Made by a program: the position numbers and the translations under genes
In this document: one piece after another, positions 13,306 to 20,777 of the stretch
Position numbering within the stretch: position 1 is the first letter of the stretch
How the letters are laid out: every line of letters starts with the position of its first letter
Assembly: GCA_964642165.1 (NCBI GenBank)
Contig: CAZXOC010000117.1
Span: forward strand, 1 to 20,777
Length of the DNA stretch: 20,777 nt
Direction of reading: 5' to 3'
From: CAYRVX01 sp964642165
Lineage (GTDB): Bacteria > Planctomycetota > Phycisphaerae > SM23-33
Notes under the pieces: model-generated
Seen by the model: only the letters and a program-made list of their open reading frames with translations
What the model was told of the DNA's origin: nothing
Databases searched by the model: none

Positions 13306-14829
13306 TCAGGGGCGCTCGTCCTGGGGGCGGTCCGCGGAGGTCTCGGCGCGGTTGCTCCCGCCCGTCAGCAGGCTCACGACGTAGGCCAGGATCAGGTTCG
13401 CAAAGAAGCCCAGGATCAGGCCGTTGCCCCAGAGCGAGTCCTTCGGCAGGATCGGGCCGACCCACACCCACGCCTGGGCGATGCCCGCCCCCGCGAGGAT
13501 GCCCACGAACGCCCCCCACCGGTTGGTGCGCCTCGTCAGCAGCGCGAGGATGACGACCGGCCCGATGCCGGCCGCCAGCACGCCCCAGGCGTTGAACACC
13601 GTTTTGAAGACGCCCGCGCGGCCCCAGGCGATCGGCAGCGCGATCGCCCCCAGCACGAGCACGGTGATCCGCCCGATCCAGACGGCGCGGCGGTCCCCCG
13701 GTCGGCCGCCCAGCAGGCGAATGTAGATGTCCTCCTCCACCGCGGACGCCGCGACGAGGAGCTGCGAATCCACCGTGCTCATCATCGCCGCGACGGCCCC
13801 GGCGATCATCAGCCCCGCCAGCGCGGGGGGCATCAACCGCACCGCCAGGGCGGGCATCACGTGGTCCGCGTCGGTCAGCGTGTCGAGCGCCGCCCCGTCG
13901 ACGAGCCGCCGCCCGACCAGCCCCACCGCGATCGCGCCGGACATCGCCAGGATCACCCACGTGATGCCGATGACCGCCGCCCGGCGCATCTTCTTCGGAT
14001 CGCGCAGGGCCATGAAGCGCACGAGGATGTGCGGCTGCCCGGGGTAGCCCAACCCCCACGACAGCCCGGCGATGCACACGCCCACCACGAAGGCCGTCCC
14101 CTGCGCGGGGCCCGGGGCCACGAAGGCAGCGCCCACCGGTCCGGTCAGGGTCACCGGCAGGGCTAGCCCCACCAGCGGCAGGACGAGGACCGTCAGGACC
14201 ATCAGCAGCCCCTGGACCAGGTCGGTCCACGCCACGGCCGTGAAGCCCCCCATCGCCGTGTACAGCAGGATGATTCCCACGCCGGCGAGCATGCCGGTGT
14301 GGTACGGGTGATGGTACGCCAGCTCGCCCCAGGGGGTGGCCAGGGCCCACTGCCCAGCCCCGAGGTGGGGCCCGAAGGTGGTCTCGAAGACCTTCCCGGC
14401 CGCCATGAACTGGGAGGCGATGTACGTCGCGTAGGCGGTCAGGATCACCAGCACGGAGACGACGCGCACCAGCGGGAGGCGGCCGCCGCCGTAGCGTGCG
14501 GCGAGGTAGTCCGGGATCGTCAGGGCGCCGCTGCGTTCGCTCTCGCGGCGGAGGCGCGGGGCCACCACGGCCCAGTTGAACACGGTGCCGATCGCGCAGC
14601 CGATCGCCGCCCAGATCGCGCTGGGCGGGTCGGCGAAGGCCGTCGCCGGCAGGGCGATCAGCAGCCAGGCGCTCATGTCGCTGGCCTGGGCGCTGAGGGC
14701 CGTCACCCACGGGCCGAGCCGCCGCCCCCCCAGCACGAAGTCCGCCAGCGTGCGGTTGTACCGCGCGCAGTACGCCCCGACCGCCGCCACGCCGACCAGA
14801 TACGTCACGAAGACAATCAGCAGCCACAC
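13306..14829 (-). CDS. Sodium:solute symporter, PutP-like (SSS family)
   Basis: 507 residues from GTG 14829, which has GGGGAG 8 bases upstream and starts directly in the first membrane helix; the longer frame adds an unlikely charged leader. It couples sodium entry to uptake of a small solute across the inner membrane. About 13 hydrophobic helices can be traced. LGPWVTALSAQASDMSAWLL at 38-57 is nearly the PutP signature, with D51 and S53 matching the sodium-site Asp55 and Ser57 of E. coli PutP. GYPGQPHILVRF and MMSTVDSQLLVAASAVEEDIY-type segments also match. The length is close to E. coli PutP (502). Proline is the best guess for substrate, but other solutes are possible. It is divergent from the SEC-C gene and has a TATAAT -10 at 14884-14889. 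Confidence 0.93.
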   Translation of the reverse strand: MWLLIVFVTYLVGVAAVGAYCARYNRTLADFVLGGRRLGPWVTALSAQASDMSAWLLIALPATAFADPPSAIWAAIGCAIGTVFNWAVVAPRLRRESERSGALTIPDYLAARYGGGRLPLVRVVSVLVILTAYATYIASQFMAAGKVFETTFGPHLGAGQWALATPWGELAYHHPYHTGMLAGVGIILLYTAMGGFTAVAWTDLVQGLLMVLTVLVLPLVGLALPVTLTGPVGAAFVAPGPAQGTAFVVGVCIAGLSWGLGYPGQPHILVRFMALRDPKKMRRAAVIGITWVILAMSGAIAVGLVGRRLVDGAALDTLTDADHVMPALAVRLMPPALAGLMIAGAVAAMMSTVDSQLLVAASAVEEDIYIRLLGGRPGDRRAVWIGRITVLVLGAIALPIAWGRAGVFKTVFNAWGVLAAGIGPVVILALLTRRTNRWGAFVGILAGAGIAQAWVWVGPILPKDSLWGNGLILGFFANLILAYVVSLLTGGSNRAETSADRPQDERP

Positions 14830-14883
14830 GGTTCCGCTCCCCTCTGTCTCGTTCGGGCGGACGCGCCGGTCGATGCGGCGGCG

Positions 14884-14889
14884 ATTATA
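14884..14889 (-). promoter_or_regulatory. -10 element of the symporter gene
   Basis: A perfect TATAAT on the minus strand, 54 bases before GTG 14829. The -35 region at 17 bases is poor (TCAACG-like near 14907-14912), so activation or an alternative spacing may be needed. On the plus strand TAGAAT at 14965-14970 is a weaker candidate -10 for the SEC-C gene. Confidence 0.5.
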
Positions 14890-14999
14890 CCCCATCGCGG
14901 CGGCGCCGTTGAGGCGCCCGGCATCGGGCCCGGCACAGTGTACTCCCGGGGCGGCGCGGAGGGTAGAATGGCCGTACACCTGCGGACGGGAGCATCGCG

Positions 15000-16280
<1,281 letters not shown>

Positions 16281-16317
16281 CGGCCGCGGGCGCAGGCTGG
16301 GCCCCGACCGCGATGGG

Positions 16318-16800
16318 TCAGGCGCCCGACCGACCGCGCAGGTCGAGCTCCAGGTACGCCACGCCGGGCAGGGGGTTCTCGTAGTACGGCTCGATCGGCC
16401 GGAAACCGAGCGACTCGTACAGGGCGACGGCCGGGGCGAGACGAACCAGCGTGTCCAGGCGCATGCGCGCGTAGCCGATCCGCCGCGCCTCGTCGAGCAC
16501 GGCGACGGCCAGGCGCCGCCCGATCCCGCGGCCGCGGAACGCCGGGCGAACGTAGAGCCGCTTCATCTCGCAGATGCCGCCGCCGAGGCCCTTCAGGGCC
16601 GTGCAGCCGGCGAGACGGTCGTCGCGCAGCGCGAGCAGAAGACACCCGCTCGGGGGGGCGTAGGGCCCGGGCAGCGCTGCGAGCTCCGCGTCGAAGGCCT
16701 GGAAGCACAGGTCCACGTCCAGCTCCTCGGCGTATTCGCGAAAGAGCCCCCGCGCCGCCTCGATGTCGCTGTCGCTGCAGGCCTGACGGATGCGGAGCAT
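16318..16800 (-). CDS. GNAT-family N-acetyltransferase
   Basis: 160 residues; ATG 16800 with GGGAGG 5 bases before it, a strong site. It transfers acetyl from acetyl-CoA to an amine. Motif A is intact: strand CEMKRLYV at 77-84, then RGRGIG at 89-94, which wraps the pyrophosphate of CoA. The C-terminal ALYESLGF at 127-134 and the closing ENPLPGVAYLELDL match the small acetyltransferase group with a Tyr near the acid site (Y128). Length and layout are typical of stand-alone GNATs. The first 60 residues (EEYAEELDVD-like, then LCFQAFDAELAALPG) resemble a group that often acts on amino acids or antibiotics-like amines; the substrate is unknown. It has its own promoter-like site upstream. Confidence 0.93.
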   Translation of the reverse strand: MLRIRQACSDSDIEAARGLFREYAEELDVDLCFQAFDAELAALPGPYAPPSGCLLLALRDDRLAGCTALKGLGGGICEMKRLYVRPAFRGRGIGRRLAVAVLDEARRIGYARMRLDTLVRLAPAVALYESLGFRPIEPYYENPLPGVAYLELDLRGRSGA

Positions 16801-16826
16801 CGTGTCCTCCCAACGCGGGCGGCGCA

Positions 16827-16856
16827 GTCATAGCCGACAGGCCGGCCGAATGGCAA
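16827..16856 (-). promoter_or_regulatory. Candidate promoter of the GNAT gene
   Basis: On the minus strand TTGCCA (16851-16856) and TATGAC (16827-16832) are 18 bases apart, placing the start about 20 bases before ATG 16800. The -35 is good and the -10 moderate. No convincing plus-strand promoter was seen for the YchF-like gene in the remainder of this gap (16857-17026). Confidence 0.45.
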
Positions 16857-17026
16857 CGGAAAGGACAACGGACAAGTTGGCCCGAGGGTTCCCCTTCCCG
16901 AAAGGCTGTCGTACCATGGAGATCGACGGGCTCGGCCCGGGCGCCGCGTGGGGGGCGGGCTGCCCCGCGCGGCGGGCTCCGGGCGAGGCGCTGCAGACCG
17001 GTCCTCAGCAGGCGAGGAGGTGCATC

Positions 17027-18097
17027 ATGCGCGTAGCGCTGGTGGGTCCGCCGCAGTCGGGCAAGAGCACCCTGTTCGCCGCGGCGGCCGAGGCCGGCGG
17101 CAGCGACGTGGACCTCCACCGCCCCGACCAGCCGCACCTCGCCGTCGTCAAGGTCTCCGACCCGCGCCTGGACTGGCTGGCCGCTCTGGACCAGCCAAAG
17201 AAGACGACCCCCGCCGAACTGGAGTTCCTCGACCTGCCGGGCTTCGATCTCTCCGACGAGGCCGGACGCACTCGCGCCCGCGCGCACTGGCAGGAGATGG
17301 AGCAGTCCGACATGCTCGCCTTCGTAGTGGCGGGCTTTGCCGACCCGTCGGTGCCGGCCTACCGCGACCGCGTCGACCCCGCCGCCGACGTGGAGGAGCT
17401 GCTGGCGGAGATGCTCTTCGCCGACCTGGAGCGCGTCACGAACCGGATCGACAAGCTCGAGGCCGCCCTCAAGAAGCCCACACAGCATCGCGACGAGCAG
17501 CTCCGCGAGCTGGAGCTGATGCGGCGCCTGCACGCCGCCCTGGAGGCCGACAAACCCATCGCCGGCGCGATCGAGCACGACTCGGAGGAGAAGCTCGTCC
17601 GCAGCTTCCAGTTCCTGACGCTGAAGCCGGCGATCGTGGTGCTGAACTGGGGGGAGGAGGACGCGGCCGCCGAGGGCCCGGGCGAGCTGGGCCACCTGCC
17701 GTGCATTCAGCTATCGGCCGAGATCGAGGAGGAGCTGGCGCGGCTCTCGCCGGACGACCGCGGCGAGTTCCTCGCCGACCTGGGCCTGGAGGCCCCGGCT
17801 CGCGACCGCCTCATCCACGCCTGCTACGCACGGCTGAACCTGATCAGCTTCCTGACCCACGGGCCCGTGGAATGCCGGGCCCGGAGCGTTCCGGCGGGCA
17901 TCGACGCCCTCACCGCCGCCGGCGAGGTTCACACGGACATGGCCCGCGGGTTCATCCGCGCGGAGGTCGTCGCGTTCGAGGAGTTGAAGGCCGCCGGCGA
18001 CTTCAAGGCCGCCAAGGCCGCCGGAAAGCTCCGCCTGGAGGGCAAGACCTACGTCGTCCAGGACGGCGACGTGATCCACTTCCGCTTCAACGTGTGA
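17027..18097 (+). CDS. YchF-like TGS-domain P-loop NTPase, divergent
   Basis: 356 residues; ATG 17027 has GGAGG with a 7-base spacer. The P-loop GPPQSGKST is at 7-15, DLPG at 69-72 as the Walker B/G3 site, and NWGE at 207-210 in the place where YchF has NxxE instead of NKxD, which in YchF goes with ATP over GTP. A coiled-coil-like insertion spans about 120-200, and a well-kept TGS domain 272-355 ends GKTYVVQDGDVIHFRFNV. The C-terminal half is close to canonical YchF. The N-terminal half is not: PNVGKS is PQSGKS, and the usual switch segments (FPFCTIEPN and KGASKGEGLGNQFL) are replaced by unrelated sequence. YchF binds ribosomes and modulates stress responses. This looks like a paralogue with altered catalysis. 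The fucosidase gene follows after 32 bases. Confidence 0.88.
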   Translation: MRVALVGPPQSGKSTLFAAAAEAGGSDVDLHRPDQPHLAVVKVSDPRLDWLAALDQPKKTTPAELEFLDLPGFDLSDEAGRTRARAHWQEMEQSDMLAFVVAGFADPSVPAYRDRVDPAADVEELLAEMLFADLERVTNRIDKLEAALKKPTQHRDEQLRELELMRRLHAALEADKPIAGAIEHDSEEKLVRSFQFLTLKPAIVVLNWGEEDAAAEGPGELGHLPCIQLSAEIEEELARLSPDDRGEFLADLGLEAPARDRLIHACYARLNLISFLTHGPVECRARSVPAGIDALTAAGEVHTDMARGFIRAEVVAFEELKAAGDFKAAKAAGKLRLEGKTYVVQDGDVIHFRFNV

Positions 18098-18129
18098 GGT
18101 CCGGCGGCGCAGAGAAGGGAGATCGACTC

Positions 18130-19377
18130 GTGAGCGAACGAACACGGCGAGAGTTTCTGAAGGGCGCCGCCGCGCTGGCCGGCGCCGGGGCCCTGATGCC
18201 GGGCGCACCGGCCCGGCGCGCCTGGGCGGCCGCCGAGGCCCGAAGGGACCCGCCCGTCCCCTCGTACCTTCGACGCTACGAGAAGCCCTACCGGGCCGAC
18301 CCGCGTGCGGCGGCGATCCGGTGGTTCCGCGAGGCGAGGTTCGGCCTGTTCATCCACTACGGGCTGTACTCCCTGCTGGGGCGGCACGAGTGGGTGCAGC
18401 TCCGCGAGAAGATCCCCCTGGCCGAGTACGCCAGGCTGGCCGGGACGTTCACCTGCAAGAAGTTCGACGCGGGCTTCATCGCCGACCTGGCCGTCCAGGC
18501 CGAGATGAAGTACGTCAACCTCGTGACGCGCCACCACGACAGCTTCTCGCTGTGGGACACGAAGCAGTCGGACTTCAGCACGGCCAAGACGGCCGCCCGG
18601 CGCGACCTGGTCGGCGAGCTGGCCGAGGCGTGCCGCCGGCGCGGGCTGGGGCTGTTCTGCTACTACTCGCACGGGCGGGACTGGCGTCACCCGCACGCGC
18701 CGACGCGGGAGAGGTTCGGCCGAACGGCCCGCCCGGCCTACGACACGCCCGAGCCGACCTACAAGACCGGCAAGGACCACGACATCCGGAAGTACGTGGC
18801 CTTCATGAAGGCCCAGATCACCGAGCTGCTGACGCACTACGGGCCCATCGCGGGCATCTGGCTGGACGGCATCGGCACCAGCCGCCAGCAGCCGGACGTC
18901 TGGAAGCTCCAGGAGCTCTACGGCCACATTCACGGCCTCCAGCCGCAGGTGCTCGTCAGCTACAAGCAGGGCTTCCTGGGCACGGAGGACTTCTTCGCCC
19001 CCGAGCGATCCAGGCCCGCCGCGGGGGACGCCCGCCGGGGCGGCAAGGTCGCCCAGCACCCCGCCAAGCCGCTGGAGATCTGCGACACGCTCCAGGAGCG
19101 CGGCTGGGGGCTGGTCAAGACCGAGAAGCACAAGACCGCGGACGAGGTCATGAAGCTGCTGGCGTACGCCGCTCACGGCAAGGCGAATCTGCTGCTGAAC
19201 ACCGGTCCGCTGGGCGACGGGTCGATCCACCCCGCCGACGTGAAGACGCTGCGGGAGGTCGGCCGGCGGATCCGCGCCGACGGCTGGCCCGCCCCCGAGA
19301 CGCCGCCGAAGCGCCCGGCCAGGCCCAAGCGCGCCGGCAAGGGCAAACGCGCGAAGGCAAAGCGAAGCGCGACCTGA
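18130..19377 (+). CDS. GH29 alpha-L-fucosidase, Tat-exported
   Basis: 415 residues; GTG 18130 has AAGGGAG 8 bases before it. Residues 4-11 are the Tat motif TRREFLKG, followed by a hydrophobic AAALAGAGALMPG, so the folded enzyme is exported. It removes fucose from glycans. Family marks: RFGLFIHYGLYS at 70-81, TRHHDSFSLWD at 133-143, GIWLDGIG at 242-249 with nucleophile D246, and LLLNTGPLGDGSIHP near 365-380. The acid/base residue is less conserved in GH29 and cannot be fixed here. The last 24 residues are strongly basic (RPARPKRAGKGKRAKAKR), which could bind acidic, sulfated polymers or the envelope. It shares a strand with the YchF-like gene and is convergent with a sulfatase, fitting attack on sulfated fucose-containing polysaccharide. 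Confidence 0.93.
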   Translation: MSERTRREFLKGAAALAGAGALMPGAPARRAWAAAEARRDPPVPSYLRRYEKPYRADPRAAAIRWFREARFGLFIHYGLYSLLGRHEWVQLREKIPLAEYARLAGTFTCKKFDAGFIADLAVQAEMKYVNLVTRHHDSFSLWDTKQSDFSTAKTAARRDLVGELAEACRRRGLGLFCYYSHGRDWRHPHAPTRERFGRTARPAYDTPEPTYKTGKDHDIRKYVAFMKAQITELLTHYGPIAGIWLDGIGTSRQQPDVWKLQELYGHIHGLQPQVLVSYKQGFLGTEDFFAPERSRPAAGDARRGGKVAQHPAKPLEICDTLQERGWGLVKTEKHKTADEVMKLLAYAAHGKANLLLNTGPLGDGSIHPADVKTLREVGRRIRADGWPAPETPPKRPARPKRAGKGKRAKAKRSAT

Positions 19378-19389
19378 CGGCAGGGAGCA

Positions 19390-19407
19390 CCCGGCCGCCG
19401 CGCCGGG
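19390..19407. terminator. Hairpin between convergent fucosidase and sulfatase genes
   Basis: CCCGGC (19390-19395) and GCCGGG (19402-19407) pair around a 6-base loop in the 50-base gap between the two stop codons. It could serve both directions. There is no T-run on either side. Confidence 0.45.
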
Positions 19408-19427
19408 GGGCCCCACGGCCCGCCGGG

Positions 19428-20777
19428 CTACTTGCCGAAGACGGTCACCTTGTACAGGTGCAGCGTCCCTCGCCGCTCCAGGCCGATCTTGACGTAGGAG
19501 CACGTGCGGCCTTCGCCGAGGTCCACGAGCCACTCGTCCTGGACGGACTTCGCCTGCCAGACGGACTTCCACTTCCTGCCGTTGCCGGAAAGCCACACGG
19601 TCAGACCCGCGGCGCGCTCCTGGTGGGTGCGGCGGCGGTTGAGGATCTTCAGGTACCGGACGTCGCACGGCTTGCCCAGGCGGATGATGACGTGCGGGCG
19701 ATCGGCGTCCTCGGCGGTGTGGAACGCGTGGGGCTTGCGCGTCGGGTCGGCCCCGGACAGCAGGAAGGCGTTGTCGAGGTTGAAGGCCGGGTTGCCCACG
19801 TGGCTGATCCGGTAGGCGGCGTCGCGGGAGACCTCCCGGCAGCCGCCGTGCTCCTTCTGGGGGGCCTTCGAGGCAGCGGGCTTGATCCACCCGCTCGGGC
19901 CGGTGCGCCGTCGCCCGCCCCTTCGGGCCCGGCGCTTCTTCATGTCCTCGGCGCACTGGTGGGAGATCTCGATCGCCTTCTTCCGCGCCTCGTCGTCGTA
20001 GTCCCAGAACTCGTCGACGATCTTGCGAATCTCCGGAAACGCCTCGTCGGTGTCCTTGTACTTCTCGCGCAGCGCGCGCAACTGCTTCTTCAACTGGGCG
20101 ACCCCCTCCCGGCAGGCGGGGTCGTCGTAGACGTTGACGAGCTCCTTGGGGTCCTTCCGGAGGTCGTAGAGCTCCCAGCCGGGCGGGGTGCGGTTGCCGC
20201 CCTTCATGTCGCAGCCGTAGAAGAAGATCAGCTTGTGCGTCTTCGTCCGGATGCCGAAGTGGGCCGGGTTCCAGTGGTGGGCCATGTGCATCCAGTAGCG
20301 GTAGTAGGCGGCCTGCTTCCAGCCGGCGGGCTCCTTGCCCGTCTCCAGGATTGCCCGGAAGCTCCGCCCCTGCATCTGCGCGGGCGCCCGGACGCCGGCG
20401 AAGTCCAGCATCGTCGCGGCGAAGTCGACGTTCTCGACGATGGCGTCGGTACGCGAGGCCGCCCGGACCGTCCCGGGGAAGCGGACGAGCAGCGGCATCC
20501 GCATCGACTCGTCGTACATCCACCGCTTGTCCTGGTAGTCGTGCTCGCCGAGCATGAAGCCCTGGTCGCCGGTGTACATGATGACGGTGTTGTCGAGCTC
20601 GCCTTCGGCCTTCAGGTAATCGAACAGGCGTTTGAGGTTGTCGTCGACGCCCTTGACGCATCGGAGGTACTTCTTGAGGTAGGTCTGGTAGGCCATTCGC
20701 TTGGCTTGGTCGTCGGTGAGGTCGGGGCCCTTCGCCCAGCTCCTGGCGTAGTTGCGGCGGTAGTTCCGCCGTCCGAT
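19428..20777 (-). CDS. Sulfatase with C-terminal discoidin-like domain (N-terminus outside window)
   Basis: 449 residues are present and the frame stays open to the window edge, so the start and the catalytic Cys/Ser formylglycine motif are missing. The retained part is the lower half of a type I sulfatase: KGVDDNLKRLFDYL, the metal-site segment VIMYTGDQGFMLGEHDYQDKR with Asp-Gln and His, and then SMRMPLLVRFPG. DLRKDPKELVNVYDD is the usual C-terminal subdomain mark. After a basic linker (KKRRARRGGRRR), about the last 130 residues resemble an F5/8-type (discoidin) fold that often binds carbohydrate (VRYLKILNRR, then LTVWLSGNGRKWK and YVKIGLERRG). It hydrolyses sulfate esters of polysaccharides and probably is exported. 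It is convergent with the GH29 fucosidase. Confidence 0.93.
   Translation of the reverse strand: MGRRNYRRNYARSWAKGPDLTDDQAKRMAYQTYLKKYLRCVKGVDDNLKRLFDYLKAEGELDNTVIMYTGDQGFMLGEHDYQDKRWMYDESMRMPLLVRFPGTVRAASRTDAIVENVDFAATMLDFAGVRAPAQMQGRSFRAILETGKEPAGWKQAAYYRYWMHMAHHWNPAHFGIRTKTHKLIFFYGCDMKGGNRTPPGWELYDLRKDPKELVNVYDDPACREGVAQLKKQLRALREKYKDTDEAFPEIRKIVDEFWDYDDEARKKAIEISHQCAEDMKKRRARRGGRRRTGPSGWIKPAASKAPQKEHGGCREVSRDAAYRISHVGNPAFNLDNAFLLSGADPTRKPHAFHTAEDADRPHVIIRLGKPCDVRYLKILNRRRTHQERAAGLTVWLSGNGRKWKSVWQAKSVQDEWLVDLGEGRTCSYVKIGLERRGTLHLYKVTVFGK

Noticed and set aside
13124..14827. Long minus-strand frame joined to the zinc-ribbon protein across the symporter
   Set aside because: It is an out-of-frame shadow of the symporter gene, rich in Arg, Gly and Ala; the symporter frame has clear membrane helices and PutP motifs.
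18098..20661. Very long minus-strand open frame across fucosidase and sulfatase
   Set aside because: High GC content keeps shadow frames open; its translation is low-complexity and the two true genes carry family motifs in other frames.

Overview
The window is about 20.8 kb of GC-rich DNA. It most resembles a Planctomycetota-type genome, or a related PVC lineage. The reasons are a sulfatase carrying a discoidin-like domain, a Tat-exported GH29 fucosidase, other scattered carbohydrate-active enzymes (GH130, GH5-like), a large exported protein with DxDxDG motifs, and many one- or two-gene units on alternating strands. This assignment is inference from gene content; there is no rRNA here.

Layout. 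Positions 1-2818 (+): the end of a large exported protein with a C-terminal Ig-like domain, then a 609-residue secreted protein rich in acidic calcium-type loops, apparently one operon. Positions 2847-3286: a small repeat hairpin, a tRNA-Thr(TGT) on the minus strand and a 75-residue Cys-rich protein with a canonical promoter. Positions 3404-6664: a sugar-catabolism locus with a zinc alcohol dehydrogenase (-) divergent from a GH130 mannoside phosphorylase/hydrolase and an SDR oxidoreductase (+). The two promoters overlap at a shared palindrome. Positions 6665-8990: an accessory-looking patch, AT-richer from about 7000 by eye. It holds a structured gene-poor stretch with interleaved complementary words, a small exported protein, and an orphan frameshifted RHS-core tip.

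Positions 8991-12754: a GH5-like exported glycosidase (-) divergent from RecQ helicase (+), whose promoter overlaps a palindrome. Positions 12797-14829 (-): a PutP-type sodium:solute symporter followed by a small zinc-ribbon protein with a very acidic tail. Positions 15000-16800: a SEC-C tail protein (+) convergent with a GNAT acetyltransferase (-). Positions 17027-19377 (+): an atypical YchF-like TGS-domain GTPase, then the GH29 fucosidase 32 bases on. Positions 19428-20777 (-): a sulfatase cut by the window edge, convergent with the fucosidase.

Functionally, the exported fucosidase, sulfatase and GH5-like enzyme fit breakdown of sulfated, fucose- or mannose-containing polysaccharides. GH130, SDR and alcohol dehydrogenase fit cytoplasmic processing of the released sugars. 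I found no CRISPR array, transposase, integrase, prophage or clear defence system. The most unusual items are the interleaved repeats at 6875-6926, the orphan RHS tip, the divergent YchF paralogue, the overlapping divergent promoters at 4684-4737, and three small Cys-containing or unrecognised proteins. None of these establishes a new system by itself.
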